NCBI GenBank assembly: GCA_017311185.1
Contig: JAESUZ010005169.1
Coordinates: 361,001 to 425,000 of the forward strand
DNA from: Proteles cristata cristata
Taxonomy: Eukaryota; Chordata; Mammalia; Carnivora; Hyaenidae
Length of the DNA stretch: 64,000 nt
Reading direction: 5' to 3'
Position numbers and translations under genes: made by a program. The notes beneath the pieces are model-generated. The model had not been told where the DNA came from and made no database searches. It was given only the letters and a program-made list of their open reading frames with translations. This document shows positions 11,200-22,499 of this stretch, one piece after another. The first letter of the stretch is position 1; every line of letters begins with the position of its first letter.

Positions 11200-11781
11200 C
11201 ATCCAGAGGCCAACAGACACATGAAACGATGCTCAGCATCCCTCCTCATCAGGGAAATACAAATCTAAACCACACTGAGATACCACCTCACGCCAGTCAG
11301 AGTGGCTAAAATGAGCCAATCAGAGAACTCTAGATGCTGGCGAGGATGTGGAGAAATGGGCACCCTCCTACACTATTGGTGGGAATGTAAACTGGTACAG
11401 CCCCTCTGGAAAACAGTGTGAAGGTTCCTCAAAAAATTAACAGTTGAATTCCCCTATGACCCAGCAATAGCACTGCTAGGAATTTACCCAAGGGATATAG
11501 GAATGCTGATGCATAGGAGCACATGTACCCCAATGTTCATAGCAGCACTCTCCACAATAGCCAAAACATGGAAAGAGCCTAAGTGTCCATCAACAGACAA
11601 ATGGATCAAGAAGATGTGGTTTATCTATATGATGGAATACTCCATGGCAATGAGAAAGAATGAAATCTGGCCATGTGTAGCAACATGGATGGACCTTGAG
11701 GGCATTATGCTGAGCGAAATAAGTCAGGCAGAGAAGGACAAATATATGTTTGCACGTATAGGAGGATTAGGAGGAACTTAA
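11200..11781 (+). pseudogene. L1 ORF2 C-terminal fragment, broken
   Basis: The frame encodes the C-terminal end of L1 ORF2p, the endonuclease/reverse transcriptase of LINE-1. The cysteine-rich knuckle is readable from 11335: CWRGC, then seven residues to H, then YWWEC, giving C-x3-C-x7-H-x4-C. In this frame there are two nonsense codons, TAA at 11266-11268 and TGA at 11419-11421 (replacing a tryptophan codon just after PLWKTV). The last open piece is 11503-11781. The endonuclease and reverse transcriptase domains are absent through 5' truncation, so the element cannot move on its own. Confidence 0.9.
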
Positions 11782-11979
11782 CTGAGGACCATGGGGGAGA
11801 AGAAGAGGGAAAATGGTGGGGGTAAGGGAGAGAGGCAAACCATGAGAGACTCTTGAATGCTGAGAAACAAACTGAGGACTGATGGATGTGGGGGGAGGGG
11901 GGAGATGGGCATGGAGGAGGGCACTTGTGGGGATGAACACTGGGTGTTATATGGAAACCAATTTGACAATAAACTATTT

Positions 11980-12030
11980 GTAAAAAAATAAAATAAAATA
12001 AAATAAAATAAATTATTAAAAAAATAAAAA
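11980..12030 (+). repeat. (AAAAT)n tail of the L1
   Basis: Several AAAAT units follow the L1 3' end, then less regular A-rich sequence up to the TSD. Confidence 0.9.
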
Positions 12031-12449
12031 TAAAACAATAAAAGAGGACGATGACAGTAACTGTTTATAAGCAATGGACCTATCCAATAGCGACTTGTGT
12101 AATTTCTTGGCTTGTTGCTCACAACTTTTACAGGTATTGCTTGTGAAATATTAAGTGCTAAAAGGCTTAATAACATAAAACTGAAAGGCTCTAGGTAAAC
12201 ATTGTGCTTACAAATAAAACATCTTAGGTAACTCTGGAAACATTCTAGCTAGTTGTAGCTGCTAATTTGACTTTGTAGACTGCAACTAGAATATTACAGT
12301 GGATAAGAATTGTGGTGGTGATCATCCAACCACAGACACTGCAGAAACTTATGCCAAGTACTATAATATATTAATTGAAGGGTTCCAAGTAGCATTACTG
12401 TGTGAAGGAAGTCTTTCTAGAGGCATTGGCATAGGTTTCCTAATGTAGC

Positions 12450-12668
12450 TATCAGTTATTGAGTATTTACCAATGTTCAGAAAAGTGCTAAATACTTTCT
12501 ATGGATTATCTCACTGAATCTTTAGAGTAACCCTATGAAGTAGTTACTATTATTAATTTAAAAAGGAGACAAATTTAGAGAGTTTAAGTACATTACCCCA
12601 AACCACATAATCAACAATTGCACCAGTATACAAACCCAGGTTTGTCTGATGCCAGGGTTTATGCTCTT
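12450..12668 (-). repeat. MIR SINE (antisense), nearly full length
   Basis: TATTGAGTATTTACCAATGT, ATCTCACTGAATCTTTAGAG, CCCTATGAAGTAGTTACTAT and CAAACCCAGGTTTGTCTGAT follow the reversed MIR consensus in order. Confidence 0.8.
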
Positions 12669-12669
12669 G

Positions 12670-15399
12670 AGATGAAATATCAATCTCTTTATTAACAGAA
12701 CACTCACCATATTCCATTCATTATATGAAATTGAGTCAATGTGATATACATATTTAAGACAAAGTAGACTGATATCTCGTATCCCAAAGATCTTTTCCAA
12801 ATAAGCAGTTGAATTGATTTTATATATATGGTCTCTCTTAGAATCTCTTCTCTCAGAGGCTCTACTCTTGTTATGGGGCTTTCAGCAAAATGCACTTGGT
12901 GTTCCAAACACATTGCTCACTATTTTGGTACAATTTGCTGTTCCCGTGGAAATATTTGGATGCTCATTTTAGTCTTGCCTTAACAGCAGAGGACCTTGTA
13001 GAGCTTTGGACAGCTTTGTGATGTTAGTGAGTGACCACAGGAGTCTCAGAGAAGATAATGCAACCAGTTTAATCATATCTCTTATTGTATCAACATATAG
13101 ATGATTGAAAGTTAAACCAATATTTGAGAAATAGAACTTGGTATTGAAATTTTATCAATGTAAGTTGAAATAATGTGACCAAATCAATGTTTAAGAGAGG
13201 ATTTATTTGTGAGATTGAAAGGTTTAACAAAGAAATGGAGTTGGAGGAATAAAAAGAGGAATCTTCACTTTGTAGAATGTATGGCACACACAAATTATTT
13301 TGAAAGAAATTGGATGAAAGAGATTTGACATTTTGAGTTTCTATGTGGAACACCCTATCAACAACAAACCATGTAAAACACAGCCATATTGGTGTTAAAA
13401 TATTATACTGTGGTCTCTCTCAACCATTTCTAACAAATTCAAATGTGTTTATATATGGAATTCTAACACTTTTCATTTAAAAGTAATGGTGTGAAAATTT
13501 TGAGGATCAGTTGCACAGGAAAGTTGTAAAGGGAATTAAGATAATAGGTATGAAATTAATTGAGCTTCACTAAAGAAAAATCTCACAAAATTAAAAGTGG
13601 ATCTTATCCAGTTACTAAAAATATTTAATTTCTTTATTTTATAACATATAGAATATAAAGTTTTCAATTCTTATCCATAACACATTTATTTTCATCATCA
13701 TTGAGTACTTGACGATTTCAGAACGATAAAGGAATTGGACTTCTCTGAGTTTATTATAATGACTTGGGAGTCTGTACTTATTCTCATACTGTTACAGGAG
13801 AGAATATGATCCTAGTATATTGAGGTGAAGTGACTTTTCTATCCCCTTCCACCTTAACTCTACTGAAGCCAACCAACAATTACACTCTAGGGAATAATGA
13901 TTCTCCTTCAAACTTGGACCATGTCTGTGGTGAGCTTCCAAATACAACAAAAACAAAACACAAACAAAACTCAAAACAAAAATCTCTACCCAAAACAAAA
14001 CAAAACACAAACCAAAACCTAGAGAATTGCATTAGAAGCAAGGCACATTGTTATTATCTCATTAACTGACAACACATTTTGTCAAAATTCAGTGTCATTT
14101 TGGGTACCATTACGTGGGAACAACAGAGATTATTTCCACTTAATGTAGGTATAAAAGGCTCAAAAATCTGATCCCCTCCCTGAATAAGTAGAAGAAAAAA
14201 CAAATCATAGTTTTCCTGACCAACTGCTAGAAGGTCTGTCCTTGTTAGGCTATGCTGCCTCCATGAAAACAAAACTTCTCCTTGGTGGTCATCGCTTTAG
14301 AAATCAAGCACCAGGAAGCTGAGGTAAAGGGAGCCTGTGCCTTAGAATAGCACTCCGGCTAAAAGTAGGTATAAGAGACCAGTGATCTGGTATATACTTT
14401 TGCTTCCCATATAGCAATTAGTAACTTCATGAATACACATTCTCAGAATATTTAGCTATTCCTATTCTACCCCTTCTTAATTATTATTACTTAAAAAAAA
14501 AAAAACAAACTAAAACAAACCTTCCATGTGAGTCTATAAGGAAATTCTCTATAATTATATTACATTGAAAACTTGGCCCAGCTAAGTGCATTGTTTTGGG
14601 TGTGAGAAGGAATAGTCTGTTTGACTATGAACTTCATTCTTGCATGATACATGCATAATTTCATAAATTGAAAGATGTTTTTCTGGTTGGCAAACAGAAG
14701 AAAAATTGTCCTGCAAAGTATTTGTCTACTTTAAGAGTTGTAGTTTTTCTCTGGCAGTTAAATAGAATTGAATGACATCCACTAACTGCATCTACTTAGA
14801 AACCTGGAGTAACAGCTTTCTGACTTCAAAATACCACTTAGGATTTGCACATCCTGTGCAATGTTGTTAAGACTATATTTAGTACTTAGTTCCATTTTAT
14901 GTTCTTGGAACTTTTACTTACATGTAGAATGTTTATTATACACGAAAAGAGTATAGAAATATATCAAAATAGATTTCCCGTATTTTTATTATTTATTTAA
15001 AAAAAATTGTATATGTTTAGTTTGTACAATGCGATGTTTTAGAACCCCAAATGTTACTTTTCACTTATCAGCTGAAGTTTTTTAATTCGGAGTCATTTAT
15101 CCAAGAAGGTTTTTGATACTAATACATTCATCCCTTCATTTACTTTTAAAGTATTAACAGATCACCTATATGTGAACAAGCAGCTGAAATTCAGAGAGTG
15201 TTTTTACATTGTTTTTAACAAATGTGTAAGTTTCTTATGTTTTATTACTCTAGATGTGGAAAGGAATTCAGTTATAATTATGTTAATGACAGTCAAGATT
15301 GGGTTCACATTGGGAAGGAGTGATGTTGGAGAAAATATCAGCAATGGTGGTGTGCAAATTGGAAACCTAGAACTCACCTTAGCCTCCTGACCCTGCCAG
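12670..15399. other. Unannotated unique sequence
   Basis: I recognise no gene. Features of composition are an AAAAC-rich tract (listed separately) and a poly-A run at 14491-14504. Minus-strand frames at 12558-12800 and 13090-13353 are short and without domains. Confidence 0.45.
13938..14022 (+). repeat. A/C-rich low-complexity tract, (CAAAA)n-like
   Basis: Irregular repeats of ACAAAAC and CAAAACAAAACAAAAC fill the tract. No SINE or L1 body precedes it, so I see no parent element for the A-rich sequence. Confidence 0.8.
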
Positions 15400-15710
15400 T
15401 ATTTGTGTCAAGAAGCCAGCAGAATTGAATGCAGGCTGATGTTATGGCCAGTGGGTGGGCTCCTATGGGAACATTCAGAGGATTTCACCTGAGTTTACAT
15501 CAGTGTAGTGACACATGCAAGTAATTCATCCATCTGCATAAATTGATAGGAAAGTGTTGACTCAGCCAAAATGGTGGAGTCAGTTGTGTGGTCAGCAAAA
15601 TCTGAACAAGTTGGCAGAGATTTATATTTTCAAAGGACATTATTGACTTTGCAGTCATTTAAACTGCCACATTTTGGAAAGGAGAACAAAGAAAAGGTAA
15701 GTAGATGAAA
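15400..15710. promoter_or_regulatory. Candidate conserved block with AP-1-like site and a splice-donor match
   Basis: This repeat-free stretch includes GTTGACTCAGCC near 15557-15568 (AP-1/MARE-like core TGACTCAGC) and GAAAAGGTAAGTAG near 15692-15705, a strong match to a 5' splice site (AAG|GTAAGT). No convincing upstream acceptor or open frame goes with it. Function is not shown. Confidence 0.2.
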
Positions 15711-16466
15711 TATCTTCTGCAAGATGGGCAAAAAGATTTAAAAGATGTTAATGAATACTATTGGTTTCATTTTCTGAAAATTAAAGAGAAAGAACCTTCC
15801 AAAGTCATTCTGGCTCCACTCTGAATTCTTTCTGTTAGAAATGTTAATACATTTTGGATATCCATTACACTCGACAATTCATAATTTACTGCTTTGTTAT
15901 GACCCCTGAGTAATTATCATAATTACTATTTGACTTTTGTGTTGTTCTTTACTTTTTCATCGTTGGTACTGACTTTTCCTCTTTAATTGGTTTGGAAATT
16001 TTTCTAGTTACAGGGCTCTACCCCCAAATTTCATTCCTTACAATATTTTCCAAGTGCCTTCACAGAAGAGAAATTCAGTTAAGTACTTTTTAATTTATCA
16101 TTTGAGGCTTTTATATAGATTTACGAGTTTAAAGTAGATTTATAAAGTTTCAGATACAGTGTGTTAGTGAAACTAGCATGTTTCATACATGTTTGAGATT
16201 AGCTGCATAAGGAGCACATACAAGACAGGGTGCTTGAGATCATTATGTATGTATGGAAACAACTTATTTTTTAACTAAAACTAAAATTCTATTTAAGTTT
16301 CTTAGTAGGTATTTAGAAAACAGGATAAATATAATATGCTTAAAAATAGAAACGAGAAAAAAACTGGGGCCACTAAATGTTAAAGATCATTTAGAGAATT
16401 ATTTTAGTTTTGATGTGAAATTTTTGCCAGAATTTTTTTGAGTATATAAGCAATATACATACATTG

Positions 16467-16495
16467 TGTGAGTGTGTGTGTGTGTGTGTGTGTGT
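16467..16495. repeat. (TG)n microsatellite, about 14 units
   Basis: The run is GTGTGAGTGTG followed by uninterrupted TG pairs. Confidence 0.95.
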
Positions 16496-16599
16496 TGAAT
16501 CAGGTATGTATCTTAAATTCTAGTTATATAAGACTCTTCCTTGTTATCCTAAACAACACACTCATTTTCATGGTTTCATGTGTCTGATTGTGGCTATCT

Positions 16600-16862
16600 C
16601 TCAACACTAACTATTTTCTTCAGTTGTCCATCTGGAACATTCCCATTTTTTTCTCAGTCCTGCTCAAATGCAGTTTCCTGTCTTAAGACTTTTCTGACCC
16701 ACAACAGAGGATTTATGCCTTATTTGGATATATTCCTATATCAAAATTTAAAAGTACCGGTTACAATACTTTTCATTTTGTATTGTAGTTTTTGTTACAT
16801 GTCTGCACATCTCACTGCACTACAAGTTTGTCAAGGACAGGGATGGACATCTAAGTTGACGT
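16600..16862 (+). repeat. L2 LINE 3' region (sense)
   Basis: GTTACATGTCTGCACATCTC, CTACAAGTTTGTCAAGGACA and GGGATGGACATC follow the L2 text 'ttgtctgtctcccccactagactgtgagctccttgagggcagggac'. The plus frame 16580-16885 is therefore not a gene. Confidence 0.6.
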
Positions 16863-17004
16863 CAAGGATTATCATATCTTATTAAGATTAGCAAACTCAG
16901 AAAATGAATATAAATTTTCCAAGAAAGACAGTTTCCAAAGAAACTTGAAAAAGGTTAAATAATTCATGAAAAAAAGAAACACAAGAAGCCAATAAACATT
17001 TTTT

Positions 17005-17217
17005 AAGAGCTTTTTGTTTTTTTAAGTTTACTTATTTATTTTGAGAAAGAGAGAGTGAACGGGGCAGGGGCAGACAGAAATGGAGAGAGAATCTCAAGCA
17101 GGCTCCACGCTGATAGCATAGAACCAATGTGGGGCTTGAGCTCATAAATTGTGAGATCACAACCTCAGCTAAAATCAAGAGTCGGAAGCTCAACCAACTG
17201 AGCCACCCAGATACCCC
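17005..17217 (-). mobile_element. Carnivore SINE (older form) with TSD
   Basis: GCCAATAAACATTTTTT at 16988-17004 and GCCAATGAACATTTTT from 17218 are the TSD. Between them a complete minus-strand SINE runs from a decayed GGGGTATCTGGGTGGCTCAG head to an A-rich tail. Confidence 0.93.
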
Positions 17218-17329
17218 GCCAATGAACATTTTTAAATGCTTAATCTCACAAAAATCAGATTATTATAACAAATAAAATTACTAATTAAAGACCCTTAAAA
17301 AACTATAATAGCTTATGTTGAAAGGCTAC

Positions 17330-17700
17330 AGGGCTCTCATATTCTGTCGAGTAGGAATAAAATTGGTTGTAATGCATCTGGAAGGCAATTTAGTAATAAA
17401 TATCAAAATAGGTTATGAACATGAATTTTTTGTTTCAGAAAGTTTATATCATAAGGGAATAATCATGAATCTATGCAAAGTATACACATATAGTCATGTT
17501 TATAGTAGAAGAATATTGGACACACACTCAATGTCCAAAAGTTTGATTAAATTAATCTGGGGAAACAATATGCAATCATTAAAATAGTACAATAAAGGAC
17601 TATTTATTAGTATAAAATTTTAAGAAGTATTATTAAGAGAAAAATTATAAGCTATTATTTAATACATAAAATATCTTTTAACATCTCCCCACCTAACAAG
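17330..17700 (+). repeat. Very old L1/HAL1-like ORF2 3' remnant (sense)
   Basis: CATCTGGAAGGCAATTTAGT, the run TGTTTATAGTAGAAGAATAT, CTCAATGTCCAAAAGTTTGA and GCAATCATTAAAATAGTAC parallel the common L1 text (ctggagggcaatttgg... tgtttatagcagca... aaatgtccatcaatag... gcagccattaaaa). The plus frame 17315-17587 is this remnant, not a gene. Confidence 0.55.
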
Positions 17701-20556
17701 AATAATGTAGACAAAAATCAGAAGTATTTATTATATACTAGAATGCAAAAGGTAATTCTGGATGGCACTTTCCAAATTTTGCAAGGTCCTGAATGAATAA
17801 TAACATAAGATAGTGGAGAGAGCATCCACCCTTTGAAGGAAAGACAGGAGGCTGAGGGCTACTGTGGCTGTGGAGCTGAGGAGAGGGTGGCCGGGTGGGG
17901 GCCAACTAGCTGACCTGGCTTGGTTATGCGGTTGACTATATGCAGAGGTGATTAAGCAAATAAGTAAACAAGCCAGATCTTTCTAATGACTATATTCAAC
18001 TTTTGCATCTTTGTTAGGAATGTAACAGAAATGACACTGAGTTTTTCTCATTGTATCCTATCTGGGGCTCACAGCCTCAGTTGATCTCATTAACAGAAAT
18101 GCTCACTCTGCTCACTTCACTAAAAGAAGTCTTTCAGGCTTCTTCACAGTAAGGCTACATTCTCCTCTTTGTAATTAATAAAGGTTTGGTGGTGTGATAT
18201 GTTCAGATTCTGGCAATATCCCATTCCTTATCAGTTTCTCAATTCAATTATTTAGTATCAGCATGAGTTCACGAATTCCGTTTTTGTTCGATGAGTAGAA
18301 TTACCTATTACTCTCATGTCTTTATGGTCAAATTACTTCAGATTTTGCCAGTGGAAATCTCTTTAAGCTGATTCCTCTGTTCTTCTACAGAACTCTCTTA
18401 CTTTCTGGTAAAACCAGATGTTCAGGCTCATCTGATGCTTTCGTTATCCCAACAGTAGAATAAGCCATTTCCGTGGGAAGCCCTGGAAGAGCATGGTGCT
18501 TAGAAACCAAGCCCTGGGTGCTGGATGTGCTCTGCTGTTCCCATTGCCAGGAACATATGCAGGTGTGTATATAGAGGGGTCATACATTTACAAGCATTTA
18601 TATCTATACTTATTTCTTTATCCAGCCTCATATAATGAAAAGAAAACCTAATGGGAAAAGAGAGAAGAGGGAGCAGACAGGATGGAAGGAGAAGAGGAAG
18701 AGAGGATTTCAGATATTTTTATCACAAAACTGAGAGGCTTTCATTTCTGGAAATTCCATATAAAAGTAAATTAAGATTTAAGTTCATATCGAAGAAAAGA
18801 TTTATATAACTTTAATTTATAATTTGTTATTCATATGTTACACCTGTTTATTAGCACTAAAAATCTTTCCAAATATTTTATACTTTCCAAAAAAAATGCT
18901 CAACAGTTAGGATTCATGCCATTTAGGCAATTTTCCATGAAATAAGTTTACTAGATATGTACTATATCTAGTCTACAATATATATCTATATTAGCTATAT
19001 CTATCCTTATCAATTTCACTGATAGCATATTTAATGTGATTTTTAAATTAAAAAAATCAGTGTCCAAGGCATGTTAAAATCATTTGGTTAGCTATTACAG
19101 CAAATGACCAACATGTTTAAGTTGTATAATTTAATAAAAATACACTTAGTCTAAATATATACCTGCCATTGTTTCAGGATAAAGCCTAAAATATAAAGGA
19201 TTCTAAAAATAGTTTTTGTTTAGTAATATTAGGGATATATTTTTGTGAATTAATGTTCAAGGTAATATTCCTTAAACTCTATGTCATGATATAAAATTAA
19301 TGGGTCTCAGCAAGGATATAGTAAATGAATGAGAACAGAATAAAAAAGAAAATGAGTGATTATACAAATGAAGCATATATATTGTCTTATGAGTTGAGTT
19401 AAATATAATATATGCCTGTATCAGTCTACTGCTCCACTACATAATGTATTTCTTACTGTTAATTGTTAAAAAAATTGAAAGACACAAAATCATTCAAATA
19501 AATAATTCAAAAGATAATAAAAAATTTCCAATAAAGCATCTTAGGGAAAATAAACTTTTCAGCATGTAAGTAAACGAATAACTATCGAGTAGGAAGACAA
19601 ATTTAATATCACAAATGTACTGAGAGTTATAATAAAAGATAGCCAAGTTTTTTCCTCAGTATTAATGAACTCCTATTAAGCACTCCTATTAGGTACTACT
19701 GGAAATAAATGCTCTTTCCCCTCAATTGCTGACTAAGGGACACATCATGTTTTTGCCCTTGGATTGGTGCACTGATGGTATTTCTCATTGATGATACAAG
19801 CTGCAGAGTGAGCAAAAAAGAATCTAGAACAAAACAATTGCTTTTTTGCAATAATAAAAATATCACCAGGTAAATAGTTCCTATTCAGCTATCCCTAAGG
19901 AGAAACATGTGTACAAAACTAGAGCTCAGAAGACCTGGATTTGTTAGAACGTCCACAATTCCACCAGGCTGTACAATTCCAGGAATACACTTATGTAGAT
20001 CACAATGTACAGAGAATACATTTTGCGAAACCTCTTGAGACTGCCACTGGTTTGCCACTGCTGTGACCATGGGAGCAAGTGTTCTGAGCCTTCATTTCCT
20101 CACCTGGAAGTGGGTGGATCAAATTTATCCCATTCAGAGTCATTATTCTTTATAATGGGCCACGTTAGCTCATGAAGAAGAAGGAATCTCTCTTGGTACC
20201 TTCTAAGTTCTTCCATTATGTTTCTTCCCTGTCTCTGGTGCATAAAGGAGCTCAAGCTTTGCATGCTGTATAAGAATGACTTAAAGTGGTATCCTTTGAT
20301 TGTTTATATTTTAATAAAACTTTGGAGAACTTAATATGAATTCTACTGGTGTGTTTTCAATGATCCCACCAAGGAAGAATATTCACATTCTCTGGTGAAT
20401 TTTATGTGTAACTATTCCTCACCTGTGTCCATTGATCATGGATAGGATTGACAATGGCTCTTTCCATCAGTTATTTTACAATCATTTTATTGTGCTACAT
20501 GGGTATGTTATGTGCCATTCACAATGTGTAGATATTTTTGAAGCCAGGGTCCAGTT
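17701..20556. other. Unannotated AT-rich unique sequence
   Basis: Short GA-rich (18655-18708) and TA-rich (18952-19010) patches are visible. I recognise no gene or repeat family. The minus frame 19885-20070 lacks any motif. Confidence 0.45.
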
Positions 20557-20622
20557 CAATTTTTCTTACTCCCTCCCTCCCTCCTTCCTTTCCTTCCTTC
20601 TTTCCTTTCCTCCTTCCCTTTA
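20557..20622 (+). repeat. (CCTT)n-like pyrimidine tract
   Basis: CCCTCCCTCCCTCCTTCC and similar units form an almost pure pyrimidine run of about 65 bases. Confidence 0.9.
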
Positions 20623-20720
20623 AAGAATAGGTAGAGGTAGAGAATGTTACCACATTTACAAATAGCTCTTGAAAAAATAATGCATCAATTCTATTCAAAA
20701 TGGTAATTTGCTACACAGAT

Positions 20721-21710
20721 TTTTAAACTTTTTTCTTTAGAACAGCTTTGTGTCTATAGAAAACTTGCATAGTACAGAGTGTTCTCATGTATCTCTCACC
20801 CAATGTCTTCTATTACTGTCATATAATAGTATGAGATATTTGTCAAAATTAATGAACTGATACTGCTACATTACTAGGTGAAGTTCATACTTCATATTTC
20901 CTTGCTTTTAAACCAACTTTCTTTTCCTGCTCCAGGATTCCTTCTAGGACATCACATAACAGTTATCATGTGTCCTTAGGCTTCTCTTGGCTGTGACAGT
21001 TTCTTTGTTTGTTTGCTTTTTTTTTTCAAATGTTTTTATTTATTTCTAGGAGAGATAGAGACAGCGTCAGCAGGGGAGGGTCAGAGAGAGTGGGAGTCAC
21101 AGACTGAAACAGGTTCCAGGCTCTGAGCTGGCAGTCAGCACAGAGCTCGACGCGGGGCCGGAACCCACGAACCGTGAGATCATGACCTAAGCGAAAGTCC
21201 GACGCTTAACTGACTAAGCTACCCAGGTGCCCCTGTTTTGTGATGGCCATGACTATTGTGAGGAACACTGGTCAGATATTTTGTACAGTATTCAATCGTG
21301 ATGCGTCTGATATCATTGTTAAACTGAACTTATGGGTTTGGGGAAAGAAAGCCACAGTAATAAAGTACCATAAACATGACTTTTCACTGTTAATGTTAAC
21401 CTTGATCACCTGGTTGAGGTGCTTGTCAGGTCTCTCTATGGTGAATCACTCTTTTATCCTGCTTCTCATACTGTACTGCTTGGAAGAACATTACTGGGCT
21501 CAGGTCACACTCAAGGAGAGAGGAGTTATATTCTACCTCCTCGAGGGGATAGTATCTGCATACGTTACTTAAGATGCTTCTAGACAGAAGGTTTATCCAG
21601 TATCCTCCGTTTACTTATTTATTCAACTGTTTATTCATATTAATGAGGACATATGGATATTTATTTTGTATTTTTGCTTTCCTCGATTTTTTTAGCATAT
21701 GTAAAGCTTA
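20721..21710 (-). repeat. Old L1 (L1M-type) 3' UTR, antisense, split by a SINE
   Basis: The plus strand reads, in order, text typical of an antisense L1M 3' UTR: CATGTATCTCTCACCCAATG, TCCTTAGGCTTCTCTTGGCT, then after the SINE GGAACACTGGTCAGATATTT, AACCTTGATCACCTGGTTGA and CTACCTCCTCGAGGGGATAG. The two halves are 20721-21013 and 21234-21710. The plus frames at 21240-21572 and 21574-21792 fall inside it. Confidence 0.75.
21014..21233 (-). mobile_element. Carnivore SINE (younger form) inside old L1
   Basis: On the minus strand it has a full head ending in CAGGTGCCCC on the plus strand, the AACAGGTTCCAGGCTCTGAG middle and an A-rich tail (plus-strand T run at 21017-21026). The TSD is unclear because the target is T/G-rich. 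Confidence 0.95.
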
Positions 21711-21734
21711 TCTGATGGAATTTGGACCCCTTGC

Positions 21735-22145
21735 CGGCTCAACTTCCACCACTCCCCACCACACACCCCAAAATTCTAGGCACAGGAAATAGTTCTATGT
21801 TCTCAAATATGTCTCTTTCTCATGCACCTATGTCTCCACACACTGGTTTATCTTCTGAATGCTCTTGTCCACATTTGGTAGTGGGATGGACATCAATCCT
21901 TTATGATGTAGCTCATATGACTTCCTAGAAGTTAGACTTTCTCTGTGCTTCCTTGGCAGTTTCTCTATATATCTATTATGGTATTTGTCACATTATCTAG
22001 TACTGGTTGGCCTCTTTATCTTCCTGATGAGATTGCTAAGTCATTGTGCTACTGGTAGTTCCGTACGCCCTTCTCTCCCTTTGAATATCTAGTGTCCTGC
22101 GTGGCATAGAAAAGGTTCCTAACACTATGTTTGAATTGATGGACA
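21735..22145 (+). repeat. L2 LINE 3' region (sense)
   Basis: TCTGAATGCTCTTGTCCAC, ATGACTTCCTAGAAGTTAGA, TGGTATTTGTCACATTATCT and TGTCCTGCGTGGCATAGAAA follow L2 order ('tggaatgctcttcccc... acttcctcagggaagcc... tagcacttatcac... cagtgcctggcacatag'). Confidence 0.55.
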
Positions 22146-22416
22146 ATGAACACAACTCTGCTAGTTAGCTGAGTTGCTTTTAGAAGCAGTCTCAGGGTCT
22201 TTTCTAGAGAAAAAAATGACATTGCAGATCTGCTGTTAATGGGATATACGTTTTGAGTTGCTTTTATCTTCTTGTAATGATGTGTTTATTCTGATCATCC
22301 AGATTTTCTTATGCAGTAATCTTTGAAGATCAGGCATTCATGAGATGGCTGGTCAGAGTTAAGGTCACAGTTTCTAGTCCAGAAGCAGCCTTCCTCTCCG
22401 TGAGGAGAACATACCC

Positions 22417-22490
22417 CCCGGGCAAGGATGGAAAGCTGGGTGACCTTGGCCTCATTAGTAGAGTGCCCTAACCAACTGAACTAACCAGGC
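22417..22490 (-). pseudogene. tRNA-Ile(AAT)-like pseudogene
   Basis: Read on the minus strand from 22490 it gives TAGTTCAGTTGGTTAGGGC (D arm and A box), then a loop CTAATGA with AAT at the anticodon position, then GGCCAAGGTC, all close to nuclear tRNA-Ile(AAT). The anticodon stem (CTCTA/GGCCA) and the T arm (AGCTTTCC where TTCGATC is expected) no longer pair, so it is a dead copy. It differs from the tRNA-Lys head of the SINEs. It could also be the head of an unrecognised tRNA-derived SINE. Confidence 0.5.
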
Positions 22491-22499
22491 AGACTACAA

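Larger units (their letters stand above)
11016..12030 (+). mobile_element. 5'-truncated L1 (ORF2 3' end plus 3' UTR) with 16-bp TSD
   Basis: The insertion is bounded by TAAAACAATAAAAGAG at 11000-11015 and 12031-12046. It holds the last part of ORF2, a G-rich 3' UTR around 11889-11930, a CAATAAACTATT end and a long (AAAAT)n tail at 11981-12030. The tail length and near-intact TSD suggest a fairly recent insertion, but the reading frame is already broken. Confidence 0.95.
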
